A stretch of DNA of 64,000 nt, taken from Candidatus Defluviibacillus avedoerensis. GTDB taxonomy: Bacteria > Pseudomonadota > Gammaproteobacteria > Burkholderiales > Burkholderiaceae_C. The DNA is taken from the NCBI GenBank assembly GCA_016703665.1, contig JADJBS010000001.1, positions 248,001-312,000 of the forward strand. The letters run 5' to 3'. Shown here in pieces: positions 26,505 through 35,702 of this stretch. Each line of letters starts with the position of its first letter. The first letter of the stretch is position 1. A program made the translations under genes and the position numbers. The notes under the pieces were generated by a model. The model was not told where the DNA came from, ran no database searches, and was given only the letters and a program-made list of their open reading frames with translations.

Positions 26505-27443
26505 ATGAAACGACGCACCTTGCTATCCACCCTGGCCGCGGCCAGTGCCACGCTGGCCTTGCCCGCGCGTGCACAGAACACCAAGATCGTGTTTGGCTAC
26601 ACGGCGGTAACCGACTTTGCCTCGGTCTTTGTGGCCGCGCAGGAGGGCTACTTTGCCAAACGCGGACTGGATGTGGAGCTGAAGTTCATCCCGCTTAACT
26701 CCACCATTCCGGCAGCGATTCAGTCTGATTCGCTGCAAATCGGTGGGCCCACCCCCAGCGTGTTTTTGCAATCTGTGGACGGTGGTCTGGACCATGTGGT
26801 GGTGGCCGGTGGTGGCGTCACTTCCAAGGCCATCACGGGCTTTGGCCTGGTGGCGCGTGCAGGCAGTGGCATCAAGTCAGCGCAGGATTGTTTGGGCAAA
26901 AAGATTGGTGTACCTGGTCTTGGGGCCTTTTTGCATGTGAGCTTTCGGGCGTGGTTGAAGGCGTCAGGGGTGGACTATAAAAAGGTCAACTTCATCGAAG
27001 CATCCTTCCCGCAGCATGGTGATTTGTTGAAGGGTGGATCGCTCGACGCCGTGGTCACCGCAGACCCGTTCATGAGCCGAATCACCGACAGCGGCAACGG
27101 CTACGTGGCGTCGTATTACTCCACGTTTTTAGAAGAGGGCAACCCCACCATCATCTTCACCGCCAAGCGCGAGTGGGTGCAGAAGAACGCGGCAGCGGCA
27201 AAGGCCTTCCGCGAGGCAGTGGTCGAGGCCGCTGGCTTCATGGGCAAGCCTGCCAACAACGCCAAGGTGCGCGAGCACATCGGTAAATACATCAAGCTGC
27301 CGCCCGAGGTGCTGGCCAAGGTGCAAATATCGCCCCCCGGCCCGGCGACCACGGAGAAGCAGCTGACCTACTGGGTGAACATGATGAAAGACCAGGAGAT
27401 GTTGAAGACGGCGCCAAACGTTTCGATGCTGATTGCAAAGTAG
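26505..27443 (+). CDS. ABC transporter substrate-binding protein (NMT1/SsuA/TauA type)
   Basis: A 312-residue periplasmic receptor starting at ATG 26505 behind GGAGACAAGC. The signal peptide MKRRTLLSTLAAASATLALPARA has a Lys-Arg-Arg start, so export through Sec or Tat is possible. The mature part shows IVFGYTAVTDFASVFVAAQEGYFAKRGLDVEL, the typical NMT1/SsuA-like opening for receptors of sulphonates, nitrate, pyrimidine precursors or aromatic acids. It begins an operon with an ATPase and two permeases. Ligand is unknown; the downstream cyclase and fumarylacetoacetase suggest an organic acid or amide. Confidence 0.88.
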   Translation: MKRRTLLSTLAAASATLALPARAQNTKIVFGYTAVTDFASVFVAAQEGYFAKRGLDVELKFIPLNSTIPAAIQSDSLQIGGPTPSVFLQSVDGGLDHVVVAGGGVTSKAITGFGLVARAGSGIKSAQDCLGKKIGVPGLGAFLHVSFRAWLKASGVDYKKVNFIEASFPQHGDLLKGGSLDAVVTADPFMSRITDSGNGYVASYYSTFLEEGNPTIIFTAKREWVQKNAAAAKAFREAVVEAAGFMGKPANNAKVREHIGKYIKLPPEVLAKVQISPPGPATTEKQLTYWVNMMKDQEMLKTAPNVSMLIAK

Positions 27444-27449
27444 TTTTTC

Positions 27450-28220
27450 ATGTCAGAAGCCCTGCTCAGCTTCAACAAGCTGTCCATTCACCTGGGTGGC
27501 CGTGAGATTTTGTCGCCCACCTCGTTCGATGTGAAGCGGGGCGAGTTTGTCTGCGTGATTGGCCCCTCGGGCTGCGGCAAGACCACGCTGCTGCGCGCAG
27601 GGGCTGGCTTTGTCGCACCGTCTGCTGGCCAAGTGCTGAAGCAGGGGAGGGTGGTGACCGGGCCGTCGCGCGAGGTAGCTTTTGTGTTCCAGGACTATGG
27701 CCGTGCCCTGCTGCCCTGGCGCACCGTGGCGGCCAATGTCAGCCTGGCGCTGGAGGCTGCCAAAGTGCCCACTGACCAGCGCGCGGCACGCATCGCCAAG
27801 GTGCTGGCAACCGTGGGGCTGACGGCGCACGCGCTCAAGTTCCCGGCGCAGCTGTCTGGCGGCATGCAGCAGCGCGTGCAGATTGCGCGTTGCCTGGCGC
27901 AAGAGCCCGCGCTGATGATGATGGACGAGCCCTTTGGCGCGCTGGACGCCATGACGCGCGAGGGCCTGCAAGACGAGCTGGCCCGCCTGGTGCGCGAGCA
28001 GGGCCTGACCGTGATGTTTGTGACACACGACCTGGAAGAAGCCATTTACTTAGGCGACCGCGTGTTCGCCCTGCGCGCCAACCCGACCGCAGACAAGCCC
28101 AGTCTGGCCGCCATGATCGAGGTCAACATCCCCCGCCCACGCAACCAACTGGAGACCAAAGAGCACCCCGAGTTTCTGCGCCTGCGTCGTGAGCTGTACC
28201 ACTATTTGGGCCACCAATGA
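27450..28220 (+). CDS. ABC transporter ATP-binding protein (SsuB/TauB type)
   Basis: A 256-residue ATPase that powers import by the adjacent permeases. It has Walker A GPSGCGKTTLLRAGAGF (about residues 37-47), a Q-loop (AFVFQDYGRALLPW), the signature LSGGMQQRVQIARCL, Walker B LMMMDEPFGALDAMTRE and the H-loop VTHDLEEA. The tail IPRPRNQLETKEHPEFLRLRREL is common in the nitrate/sulphonate/taurine subfamily. It starts 6 bases after the receptor gene's stop, so the genes are coupled. Confidence 0.93.
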   Translation: MSEALLSFNKLSIHLGGREILSPTSFDVKRGEFVCVIGPSGCGKTTLLRAGAGFVAPSAGQVLKQGRVVTGPSREVAFVFQDYGRALLPWRTVAANVSLALEAAKVPTDQRAARIAKVLATVGLTAHALKFPAQLSGGMQQRVQIARCLAQEPALMMMDEPFGALDAMTREGLQDELARLVREQGLTVMFVTHDLEEAIYLGDRVFALRANPTADKPSLAAMIEVNIPRPRNQLETKEHPEFLRLRRELYHYLGHQ

Positions 28221-28223
28221 AGC

Positions 28224-28305
28224 TCCCCCCCGTTGCTTGCTCACTTCGTGTAGCCGCCTCCCCCCTCAGGGGGCATCGCCAGCAGCCTGGCAGAGCCAGT
28301 TCTGC
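28224..28305. repeat. Comamonadaceae-type intergenic (REP-like) repeat
   Basis: The segment CTCCCCCCGTTGCTTGCTCA, then GTGTAGCCGCCTCCCCCCTC and AGGGGGCATCGCCAGC, with a GGCGG-type end, is a mosaic often found between genes in Comamonadaceae. It contains a CCCCCCTCAGGGGGC hairpin. It splits the ATPase from the first permease inside the operon. Recognised from memory of such elements; no second copy lies in this window. Confidence 0.5.
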
Positions 28306-28376
28306 GGCGATTGCGCGAAAAGACATCGCAACCCCTGCCTGTAACAGGCTATTTGTGCTTGCATCGCGTGGGTAGC

Positions 28377-29132
28377 ATGATCACGCGCCTAATTCGCCCG
28401 TTCGCCTTGCCAGCTCTGCTGCTGGCGGTGCTGGAGTGGTGGGCGCGCACAGTGGGTGTGGGCAGCGACGCAGTGGCTGCGCCCAGCGCTGCAGCTCTGG
28501 CGTTTGGGCAGGCGGTGAAAGATGGCTCTTTGCTGGCTGCCACCAGCTTCACGCTCGGCAGTGCAGCTTTGGGCTTGGCTGTGGCCAGTGTGTTTGGCAT
28601 AGGCCTTGGCACGCTGCTGGGCCTGTCGCGCCGCGCGGCGAGCGTGAGTTTTTTGAGCATCGAAGTGCTTAGGCCAATCCCATCAGTGGCGCTGATTCCG
28701 CTGGCCATGCTGGTGTTTGGCTTTGGGCTGCGCATGGAGGTGAGCGTGATCGCGTTTGCCTGTGCGTGGCCGATGCTGATATTGTCCCAAGCCGCCGTGC
28801 GCCAAGTCGAGCCTTGCTTGCTTGAGGTGGCACAGGCGCTGCAGCTCTCGGCCAGTGAGCGGTTTTTCAAGATCGTGCTGCCCGCCATCGTGCCGCGCCT
28901 GTTTGTGGCCTTGCGGCTGGGCGTGGCGATTGCGTTGGTGGTGGCCGTGACGGTAGAGATTGCCGCCAACCCACACGGCATGGGCTATGCGTTGATGATC
29001 GCCCAGCAAAGCCTGGACCCGGCGCTGATGTTGGCCTGGTTATGCTGGATTGGGGTGGTGGGCTACACGGTGAACTCGCTGGCTATGCGCTTGCAACATG
29101 GGGTCGAAGTTCGCATGGGGAGGCAAGCATGA
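28377..29132 (+). CDS. ABC transporter permease (first of two)
   Basis: From ATG 28377 it has 251 residues and about six membrane helices (for example FALPALLLAVLEWWA and GLAVASVFGIGLGTLLGL). The EAA loop that docks to the ATPase reads LLEVAQALQLSASERFFKIVLPAIVPRL (about residues 148-178). It belongs to the SsuC/TauC/NrtB class of inner-membrane permeases. The frame is open from 28311, but the preceding residues are not hydrophobic and lie in the repeat-derived gap. Its TGA overlaps the next ATG (ATGA). Confidence 0.9.
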   Translation: MITRLIRPFALPALLLAVLEWWARTVGVGSDAVAAPSAAALAFGQAVKDGSLLAATSFTLGSAALGLAVASVFGIGLGTLLGLSRRAASVSFLSIEVLRPIPSVALIPLAMLVFGFGLRMEVSVIAFACAWPMLILSQAAVRQVEPCLLEVAQALQLSASERFFKIVLPAIVPRLFVALRLGVAIALVVAVTVEIAANPHGMGYALMIAQQSLDPALMLAWLCWIGVVGYTVNSLAMRLQHGVEVRMGRQA

Positions 29133-29881
29133 AGACCCGCGCCAGTGCCGAATCACTCGCCATGTTGCTGGCGCTCATCACCCTGTGGTGGGCGGCCAGC
29201 CACGCGCAATGGGTCAGCAAGGTTTTCTTGCCCACGCCCGAGGCCACCTGGGCCAGTCTGGTGGAAGGCTTGCAGCAGGGTGATCTGTTCAAGTTCACGC
29301 TGGGCACCGTCTGGCGCATGCTGCTGGGTTGGGGGCTGGCCTGTGCGCTGGGCGTGGCCTTGGGTGCCTTGATTGGCATTTCCGCCACGGCGAGGGCCTG
29401 GATTCAGCCCACGCTGGAGTTCATCCGCCCGCTACCCGCCTCGGCCGTGATGCCACTGGCCATCTCCATCTTTGGCCTGTCGCCCAGCATGGTGCTGGCC
29501 GTGGTGGCCTTTGGCGCCATGTGGCCGGTGCTGCTGGCCACCGTGCACGGCTTTGCCCATGTGCATGTTCGGTTGACCGAAGTGGCGCAAGCGCTTGGCC
29601 TCAGCCGCCTGGCCTTTGTCACCCAAATTGGCCTGCCCAATGCCTTGCCCGATATTTTGTCGGGCATGCGCCTCTCGATGACCGTGGCCCTGATCGTCGC
29701 CGTGGTGGGTGAAATGCTGGCCTCGCAGACAGGTTTAGGTCAGGCGATTTTGCTGGCCGCACGCTCGTTTCGCGCGAGCGAACTGTTTGCGGGCATCGTG
29801 CTGCTGGGGGGCATTGGCTTTGTCAGCAACGCCCTGCTGGCGCTGGCCGAACACCGTTTATTGAAATACCAACGCCACTAG
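29129..29881 (+). CDS. ABC transporter permease (second of two)
   Basis: A 250-residue inner-membrane permease starting inside the stop of the previous gene. Helices include LAMLLALITLWWAAS and LLGWGLACALGVALGALIG, and the EAA loop reads LTEVAQALGLSRLAFVTQIGLPNALPDILSG (about residues 152-182). It is a paralogue of the first permease but distinct in sequence, so the importer is probably a heterodimer, an uncommon arrangement in this NMT1/SsuC class where one permease usually forms a homodimer. Confidence 0.9.
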   Translation: MKTRASAESLAMLLALITLWWAASHAQWVSKVFLPTPEATWASLVEGLQQGDLFKFTLGTVWRMLLGWGLACALGVALGALIGISATARAWIQPTLEFIRPLPASAVMPLAISIFGLSPSMVLAVVAFGAMWPVLLATVHGFAHVHVRLTEVAQALGLSRLAFVTQIGLPNALPDILSGMRLSMTVALIVAVVGEMLASQTGLGQAILLAARSFRASELFAGIVLLGGIGFVSNALLALAEHRLLKYQRH

Positions 29882-29905
29882 CCTTCACATAACAGGAGAC
29901 GCCCC

Positions 29906-30724
29906 ATGACCCAAAGACCTGCACGCAAACTGGTTGACCTCTCTATTTACCTGGAAAACGACGTGGCCTCTGACCCACCAGGGCTAGAGCCGAAGATTGA
30001 ATACTTCACCCACGAGAACACAGTCGCGCAAATCGAGCCCTTCTTCCCTGGCTTGCGCAAGCAAGACCTGCCCGACGGCGAAGGCTGGGCAGTGGAGAAG
30101 ATTGCCCTGTCCACCCACAACGGCACGCACCTGGACGCGCCTTACCACTTCCACAGCACCATGGACGCGGCGCTGAAGGACAAAAAGAAGTCCACCACCA
30201 TTGACGAGGTGCCGCTGGACTGGTGCTTTCAGCCCGGCGTGAAGCTGGACTTTCGCCACTTTGCCGATGGCTACGTGGTGCAAGCTGCGGATGTGGAGGC
30301 CGAGCTCAAGCGCATCAACCACACCTTGAAGCCACTGGAGATTGTGGTGGTCAACACCCGGGCCGGGTCGCGCTACGGCAACCCGGACTATGTGTCGGCT
30401 GGCGCAGGCATGGGTTACGAGGCCACCATGTATTTGCTGGAGCGCGGCGTGCGCCTGACCGGCACTGACGCCTGGAGCTGGGACGCGCCCTTTGTGCACA
30501 CCGCCAAGAAATACAGCGAGCGCCAAGACGCCAGTCTGATCTGGGAAGGCCACAAAGCCGGGCGCGACATTGGCTACTGCCACCTTGAGAAGCTGCACAA
30601 CCTAGAAGTGTTGCCGGGTGACGGCTTCTTCATCAGCTGCTTTCCGCACAAAATCAGGGGAGCGTCGGCAGGCTGGACCCGCGCCGTGGCGATTTTTGAC
30701 GATGCATTAATGGCGTCCGCCTAG
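29906..30724 (+). CDS. Cyclase family protein (kynurenine formamidase-like metal hydrolase)
   Basis: A 272-residue enzyme of PF04199. The Zn-binding signature is HNGTHLDAPYHF (about residues 74-85), preceded by LVDLSIYLENDVASDPPG, and a conserved ALTGTDAWSWDAPF-like segment appears in the C-terminal half (GTDAWSWDAPFV). Members hydrolyse amide or ester bonds of small molecules, for example N-formylkynurenine. It follows the importer genes by 24 bases with a GGAGAC ribosome site and presumably acts on the imported compound. The exact substrate is not known. Confidence 0.85.
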   Translation: MTQRPARKLVDLSIYLENDVASDPPGLEPKIEYFTHENTVAQIEPFFPGLRKQDLPDGEGWAVEKIALSTHNGTHLDAPYHFHSTMDAALKDKKKSTTIDEVPLDWCFQPGVKLDFRHFADGYVVQAADVEAELKRINHTLKPLEIVVVNTRAGSRYGNPDYVSAGAGMGYEATMYLLERGVRLTGTDAWSWDAPFVHTAKKYSERQDASLIWEGHKAGRDIGYCHLEKLHNLEVLPGDGFFISCFPHKIRGASAGWTRAVAIFDDALMASA

Positions 30725-30790
30725 TTTTATCGAACAAAAAAGGCATTTTCGGCATATCCCTATTCATTTATTAGCTATCAAATTCATACC

Positions 30791-32131
30791 ATGACCGCCT
30801 CCACGCTCAACCACACTCATAGCGCCTCTACCCAAAGCTGGCTGGCCAGCGCCAACCAGCCGGGCGCAGACTTCCCTATCCAGAACCTGCCGTTTGGCGT
30901 GTTTCGCCGCGCTGGCAGCGCTGAGGCCTTTCGCGGTGGAGTGGCCATTGGCGACCAGATCGTGGATTTGGGCGCGCTCAGCCAAACGGCGCTGTTGCAC
31001 GGCCTGGCCCTGGACGGCGCCAAGGCCTGTGCCGAGTCCGCGCTGAACGCATTCATGGCGCAAGGCCCGACCGCCTGGCGCGCATTGCGCCATGCCTTGT
31101 TTGACCTGCTGCAAAGCACTGCAGTGCCTGCCGCACAGCAAGCCGTGCAAGGCTGCCTAGTGCCGCAAAGCGCCGCCGAGCATGCCGTACCCACCCGCAT
31201 TGGCGACTACACCGACTTCTACACCTCGATCCACCACGCCCGCAATGTGGGCATGATCGCCCGGCCCGACGCGCCGTTAACGCCCAACTTTCAGTGGATA
31301 CCCATTGCCTACCATGGGCGCGGCTCCAGCGTGGGCGTGGGTTCGGGCAAACAAGTGCAGAAGTTCCTCCGCCCCAAGGGCCAAAGCATGGCCCCCGGCG
31401 CTGCCGCACCCACCTACGGCCCCTGCGCGCGCCTGGACTACGAGCTGGAACTGGCCATCTGGATCGGCCAGGGCAATGCGCAGGGCAGCACTGTGCCCCT
31501 GTCGCAAGCCGAAGACCACATCTTTGGTTTTGGCCTGCTCAACGATTGGTCCGCCCGCGACATTCAGTTCTGGGAGATGGCGCCACTCGGCCCCTTTTTG
31601 GGCAAAAATTTCTGCACCACGGTGTCACCTTGGATCGTCACTAACGAGGCCATGGCCCCGTACCGCCTGCCGTTCACACGCCCGGCCGCAGACCCGCAAC
31701 CCCTGCCCTACCTGGACGACCCACGCAACCAAACCAGCGGCACCCTGTCCATCGAGCTGGATGTGCTGATTGAGTCAAAGGAAATGCGCGACAAAGGCCT
31801 GGCCGCCTCGCGCATATCGCACACCAACTTCAAACACCAGTACTGGACTGTGGGCCAAATGGTGACGCAGCACACCAACGGCGGCTGCAACCTGAACCCA
31901 GGCGACCTGTTCGGCAGCGGCACCATCTCCGGCCCCGTGCGTGAGGAAGGCGGCGCCATCATCGAACTGACCCAAGGCGGCAAAGTGCCGATCACCCTGG
32001 CCAGCAGCGGCGAGCAGCGCGCGTTCTTGCAAGACGGCGATGCGGTGATCCTGCGCGGCTGGTGCGAGAAAGAGGGCTTTGCGCGGATCGGGTTTGGGGA
32101 GAGTAAGGGAGAGGTGTTACCCGCCGCGTGA
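30791..32131 (+). CDS. Fumarylacetoacetase
   Basis: A 446-residue enzyme, close to the usual length, that hydrolyses 4-fumarylacetoacetate to fumarate and acetoacetate at the end of tyrosine/homogentisate breakdown. An N-terminal SH3-like domain starts LPFGVFRRAG, and the catalytic domain shows DYTDFYTSIHHARNVG (Asp metal ligand, His catalytic), IPIAYHGRGSSV, ARLDYELELAIWIG, LLNDWSARDIQFWE and FTTVSPW-like FCTTVSPW motifs. No homogentisate dioxygenase gene is near. It follows the cyclase gene after 66 bases and could share the TetR-controlled transcript. The final helix EGFARIGFGESKGEV is typical. Confidence 0.93.
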   Translation: MTASTLNHTHSASTQSWLASANQPGADFPIQNLPFGVFRRAGSAEAFRGGVAIGDQIVDLGALSQTALLHGLALDGAKACAESALNAFMAQGPTAWRALRHALFDLLQSTAVPAAQQAVQGCLVPQSAAEHAVPTRIGDYTDFYTSIHHARNVGMIARPDAPLTPNFQWIPIAYHGRGSSVGVGSGKQVQKFLRPKGQSMAPGAAAPTYGPCARLDYELELAIWIGQGNAQGSTVPLSQAEDHIFGFGLLNDWSARDIQFWEMAPLGPFLGKNFCTTVSPWIVTNEAMAPYRLPFTRPAADPQPLPYLDDPRNQTSGTLSIELDVLIESKEMRDKGLAASRISHTNFKHQYWTVGQMVTQHTNGGCNLNPGDLFGSGTISGPVREEGGAIIELTQGGKVPITLASSGEQRAFLQDGDAVILRGWCEKEGFARIGFGESKGEVLPAA

Positions 32132-32173
32132 GGGGGATGCTCTGTCAGGGGCACTTCACCATCGAAGCGCGCA

Positions 32174-32581
32174 TCACACCCGCGCTTCGACGTGCCTCGC
32201 AAAGTTATCCAAAATCGCCTGCCAGCCCTGGCGCTGCTGCGCTTCGGGGTGCGTAGTTTCAGCGTCGAAGCTCACGCGCACGGTGACACCGTTTTCGACT
32301 GTGATGAATTCGACGAGACCCACACGGTCGCCAAACGCGTATTCAATCAGCTCATTGGGCACGACACGGGTGTACGTGCCCACAAAGTCAAAACCAAAGC
32401 TGCCGTCTTTCGCCTCCATGCGTGAGCTGAACACGCCGCCCACGCGCAAGTCCACGGCTGACCTGACGGTGTGCCAGTCGGGCGAGGCGGTGTTCCATTG
32501 TTTGATGTCGTCTGGCGTGTTGTAGGCACGCCAGACTTCGGCGATGGGGGCTTTGACGGCTGTTTCTACGGTGATCTTCAT
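32174..32581 (-). CDS. SRPBCC/AHSA1 family protein
   Basis: A 135-residue protein from ATG 32581. The opening ITVETAVKAPIAEVWRAYNTPDDIKQWN and the closing GWQAILDNFARHVEA match the START-like AHSA1 fold, which binds hydrophobic ligands or acts with Hsp90-like partners. It is a stand-alone small cytoplasmic protein with a GGAGxx-poor start. The frame extends to 32716 without matching sequence. No specific ligand can be named. It lies downstream of the quinone oxidoreductase on the same strand. Confidence 0.82.
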   Translation of the reverse strand: MKITVETAVKAPIAEVWRAYNTPDDIKQWNTASPDWHTVRSAVDLRVGGVFSSRMEAKDGSFGFDFVGTYTRVVPNELIEYAFGDRVGLVEFITVENGVTVRVSFDAETTHPEAQQRQGWQAILDNFARHVEARV

Positions 32582-32612
32582 CGGTTCAGTCCTCTGCGTA
32601 ATGCATCGATTT

Positions 32613-33594
32613 CTATTCTTCGTGGTCAAGCACCACCACCACATTGCCCACCTTGCGCCCGGTGTCCACATAGCGGTGGGCTTTTGCCATTTGATCAAAT
32701 GGGTAGCGCTGGTCAATCGTCGGTTTGTACAGGCCTGCTTCGGCCAGTTTGGCCAGAAACTGCAGGTCTTCTGCTTTTCCTATGGCGGTACCCACGATGA
32801 TCTTTTGACTGCCGAAGATGGAAATCCACAACGCCTGCAACATGGCTGGCAAATCTGCGGCAACCAACAGCAAGCACCCTGTTGGCGTCAACGCCTGCTT
32901 GCAGTGCGAATACGTCGCAACGCCAACGGTATCGATGATGACATCGTAGGTTTTGCCATTTTTGGCGAAGTCTTCCTGGGTGTAGTCGATCACATGGTCG
33001 GCACCGCAAGCAGCGCACCAGCTCACCATTGCGCTTGCTGCAAACCCCGGTCACTTCTGCGCCCAAGTGCTTGGCAAGCTGAACAGCGGCACTGCCAACA
33101 CAACCCGACGCACCGTTCACGAGCACCCTTTGCCCAGACTGAAGTTTGGCTTTTCGCAAGAAATGCAGGGCCGTGGTTCCGCCAAAAGACAGGCAGGCCG
33201 CTTCTTCAAAACTCAGTACCTCTGGCTTGAGCGCCATGGCACCGCTTTCTGGCAAACAAACATACTCGGCATAGCAGCCCATGGCGGCGTCGCTGAACGC
33301 AAAGACCGCGTCGCCACATTGGAAGCTTGTCACGGCGCTGCCGACCGACTCCACCACGCCGGCCAGTTCGGTGCCCAAAATTTGTCGCCTGGGCCGGGTC
33401 AGGCCAAACACCAGCCGCATGATGAACTGGAACCCGGTGGGCACGGTGAGGCTGCGCACGCGGCAATCAGCAGAGGTGACCGTGCATGCCCGGACTTTGA
33501 TCAGGACCTCGTTGGCTTTGGGTTGAGGCTTGTCCAACCGGCTCAAGTGCAGAACCTCTGGCGGCCCATATTGGGTGTAAACAATGGCTTTCAT
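32613..33594 (-). pseudogene. Zinc-type alcohol dehydrogenase-like/quinone oxidoreductase (frameshifted)
   Basis: The 5' frame from ATG 33594 encodes MKAIVYTQYGPPEVLHLSRL, LGTELAGVVESVGS, LPESGAMALKPEVLSFEEAACL and the Rossmann motif VNGASGCVGSAAVQLAKHLGAEVTGV; the rest is in another frame, starting GADHVIDYTQEDF and running to KVGNVVVVLDHEE. The join is near 33005-33012, where the minus-strand TTGCGG would need one base removed. The intact protein would be a medium-chain NADPH-dependent quinone reductase of about 327 residues without structural zinc. A single indel, so it could be a sequencing error. Confidence 0.8.
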
Positions 33595-33653
33595 TGACTG
33601 TCGGGCTAAGTTGATGGTGGGCAGGCAGCACAGGCCGAATTGTCCGCCACAGC

Positions 33654-34636
33654 TCAAACCGCCACCCAGTCCACTGCCCCCTGTGTGGCAGAAAACACCA
33701 TCTTCACTGACGCGTCGTTGCGGATGAAGATTTTGGGGATCGCCTCGCCCGGCAGCTGGCTTACGTCGATGTCTTCGTGGTCCAGCGAGGTCTTGCGAAC
33801 GATGGTTTCGCCGTCCACTTTGGCAATGCGGCAGCGGCAGTCAGCGAGTAGCGCCGCACGTTCGTCTTGGAGCGCCTTGACCTCGGCTTGCAGCGCGGTC
33901 AGGGTTTTGGCGAGGGGACGCTTTTCGGCGACAGCTGATTCCAGGTCTTTGGCAGAGGGAGCAAACTTCTCCTCCATCAACTGGTATCCCTGGGTTTGCT
34001 CTTCGGTCAACTTAACCAAGCCCGTGCGGAGCTTGCCCCGGATCACCAGGTAGTTGGCGAGCGCGGCGTTGGCTTTGAGCGCCTCGATTTTTCCGGTCAG
34101 CGCATGGATCAGGCCTTGGGTCTGGGCAATCTCGTCCAGTTGGGGTTGGATCAGCGGCTGCAGGTCGGGCAAATCAGGCGCAACGATGGTGACCACGGTG
34201 GGCTCGGACTTGTGCGGCTTGGCAGTGCTGATCTCGATGTCGCGCGCCACGATCTGGCAGCCTGTTGCCACGGCCACGCGCAGCTTGTGCGCCAGAATTT
34301 TGCAATTGATGGCCTGGCGCACTTTGACATCTGCGCCAATGATCAGGCAGCTTTCTGCTGTGTCGATCTGCACCGTGCCACCCGCTGCGTAAATGGTGGA
34401 ATTAAACGCGCGCTTCTTGATCTTGATTTGCCCGCCGTGGCTTTGCGCGGCACCCCAGCCCAGCACGTCTTCGATGTGCACAGTGCCGCCTTCGGAGATG
34501 ACCTCGCCGTACACCGAGGCCTTGAAGGTCATGTGGTGGCCGTTGATGACGCGGCCTTCGGCCACCTCGCGGTGCTCGATGATGTCTGCCGGCAACTTGG
34601 GGGCGCCTCGCCGGGCTTGGGTGGGGTGGTGCTCAT
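33654..34636 (-). CDS. FapA/DUF342-like polymer-forming protein, short form (5' frameshift)
   Basis: From a TTG at 34595 it has 313 residues; adding one C in the run at 34599-34603 connects an upstream start at 34636 (MSTTPPKPGEAPP) to LPADIIEHREVAEGRV. The first 130 residues are a right-handed beta-helix with FapA-type repeats (GHHMTFKASVYGEVISEGGTVHIEDVLG, later KILAHKLRVAVATGCQIVA), followed by a long coiled coil (about residues 150-250) and a beta-rich end. DUF342 proteins often pair with GGDEF/flagellar functions in some species. It is shorter than the 450-700 residues typical of FapA and may be a distinct member. Confidence 0.65.
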
Positions 34637-34756
34637 GAGGATGGAGGCCGCTTAATTCTTCCTTTTATCACCTTTGCCCCAGTGACTGCCGTACGGGGTT
34701 TCTTGTTCAGTTTGTATATAGTGGGCGATTCTTTTGACCCCTCAAGCGGTAATCCC

Positions 34757-35178
34757 ATGTCTATCTGGAAAAAACCATCAGCACCCAAGTGCTGGCCGAC
34801 ATTCACCACAAAACCGCGGTTGAGCTGCTGGGCATTGAGTTTTTGGAGGTGGGCGATGACTTCATCAAAGCCCGTGTGCCGGTAGACGAGCGCACGCGCC
34901 AGCCTTACGGCATCTTGCATGGCGGTGTAAGCGTGGTGCTGGCCGAGACGCTGGGCTCTTGCGGCGCAGCCTTCAGCGTAGAGGAAGGTTACCGCGCGGT
35001 GGGGCTGGACATCAACGCCAATCACATCAAGGCCACCACCCACGGCTGGGTGACGGGTGTTGCGCGCCCCGTGCACCGTGGCCGCACCACCCATGTATGG
35101 CAGATTGATTTGACCAACGATGCGGGCGAGTTGACCTGCGTGTCACGCATCACGATGGCAGTGTTGGCGCCTCGGTGA
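34757..35178 (+). CDS. PaaI-type hotdog thioesterase (one-base frameshift near the start)
   Basis: The core starting MLADIHHKTAVELLGIEFLEVG is in frame from 34789. The ATG at 34757 gives MSIWKK and then the wrong frame; one more A in the AAAAAA run at 34769-34774 gives MSIWKKTISTQVLADIHHK, the expected family start, and a 140-residue protein. The hotdog signature is HGGVSVVLAETLGSCGA, where the Glu is a likely catalytic residue, and C-terminal strands include HVWQIDLTNDAGELTCVSRITM. It would hydrolyse an aryl- or acyl-CoA, with menaquinone/phenylacetate-type members known. The fragment may still be translated from 34789. Confidence 0.82.
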
Positions 35179-35186
35179 CTTTTGGC

Positions 35187-35393
35187 TTAGCCGACCTGCG
35201 GCACGCTCAGGTTCAGATGCCGATCATGAAACGCATCCAAAGTGGTGCGGTGCGCCACGCTGACAATGGTGCAATGGGGCAGACGCTCTGTCAGTAGTGT
35301 CATCAGATGGGCTTCGGTGTCGTTGTCTAGGGCACTGGTGGCTTCGTCCATGAACAGGATGTCGGGTGCAAACCCAAGCACCAGTGGACACAA
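35187..35393 (-). pseudogene. Truncated 3' copy of the SbmA/YddA-like ABC transporter gene
   Basis: The segment FAPDILFMDEATSALDNDTE to HRTTLDAFHDRHLNL is the nucleotide-binding-domain end of the ABC transporter whose main copy is at 37647-39046. From 35209 to 35373 the DNA is identical to 37669-37833, and the two ends diverge on both sides. Only Walker B and D-loop remain; no Walker A is present and the fragment cannot be functional. It is a partial duplication. Confidence 0.85.
35209..35373. repeat. 165-bp perfect direct repeat (copy 1)
   Basis: Identical to 37669-37833, 2460 bases away in the same orientation. The identity covers the last part of an ABC ATPase gene. Identity breaks sharply at both ends (C versus T before it, C versus A after it), which suggests a recent duplication or conversion tract, or an assembly duplicate. 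Confidence 0.9.
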
Positions 35394-35702
35394 GCATCAG
35401 TACGATCAGCGGGGCAATTTGCCAAGTGTTGCATCATCTGGGCCACCGAACGTCGATGTCAGCTGCGAGAAAGCGCTTCCAGGTGGTCGGCAAGTGGGCA
35501 ACATAACGACCGATCCATTCCCCCACATGCAGATGGAAGACCAGCGAAACGCGGTAACGGTCGATGCTGCTGTATTTAGGTTCATAGGCTTGGGCCGCTG
35601 GCATCAGTTTTTTGGACATAGAATTGTTATGGAAAGCAAGCGTAAGACCCCACTTTAGATGGGCACAGGTCACCAAACGTCCGTTAACCAGGAGCTATTC
35701 CC
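35374..35702. other. Damaged or non-coding stretch after the ABC fragment
   Basis: About 330 bases with no clear gene. A minus-strand frame from 35619 to 35434 (MSKKLMPAAQAYEPKYSSID, 61 residues) lacks a good ribosome site and is not recognised; a one-base shift would extend it. It could be a small real gene or the remains of the duplicated segment. Confidence 0.35.

Noticed and set aside
29042..29128. Longer start for the second permease at 29042
   Set aside because: It overlaps the first permease by 90 bases and adds non-hydrophobic residues; the ATGA overlap at 29129 is preferred.
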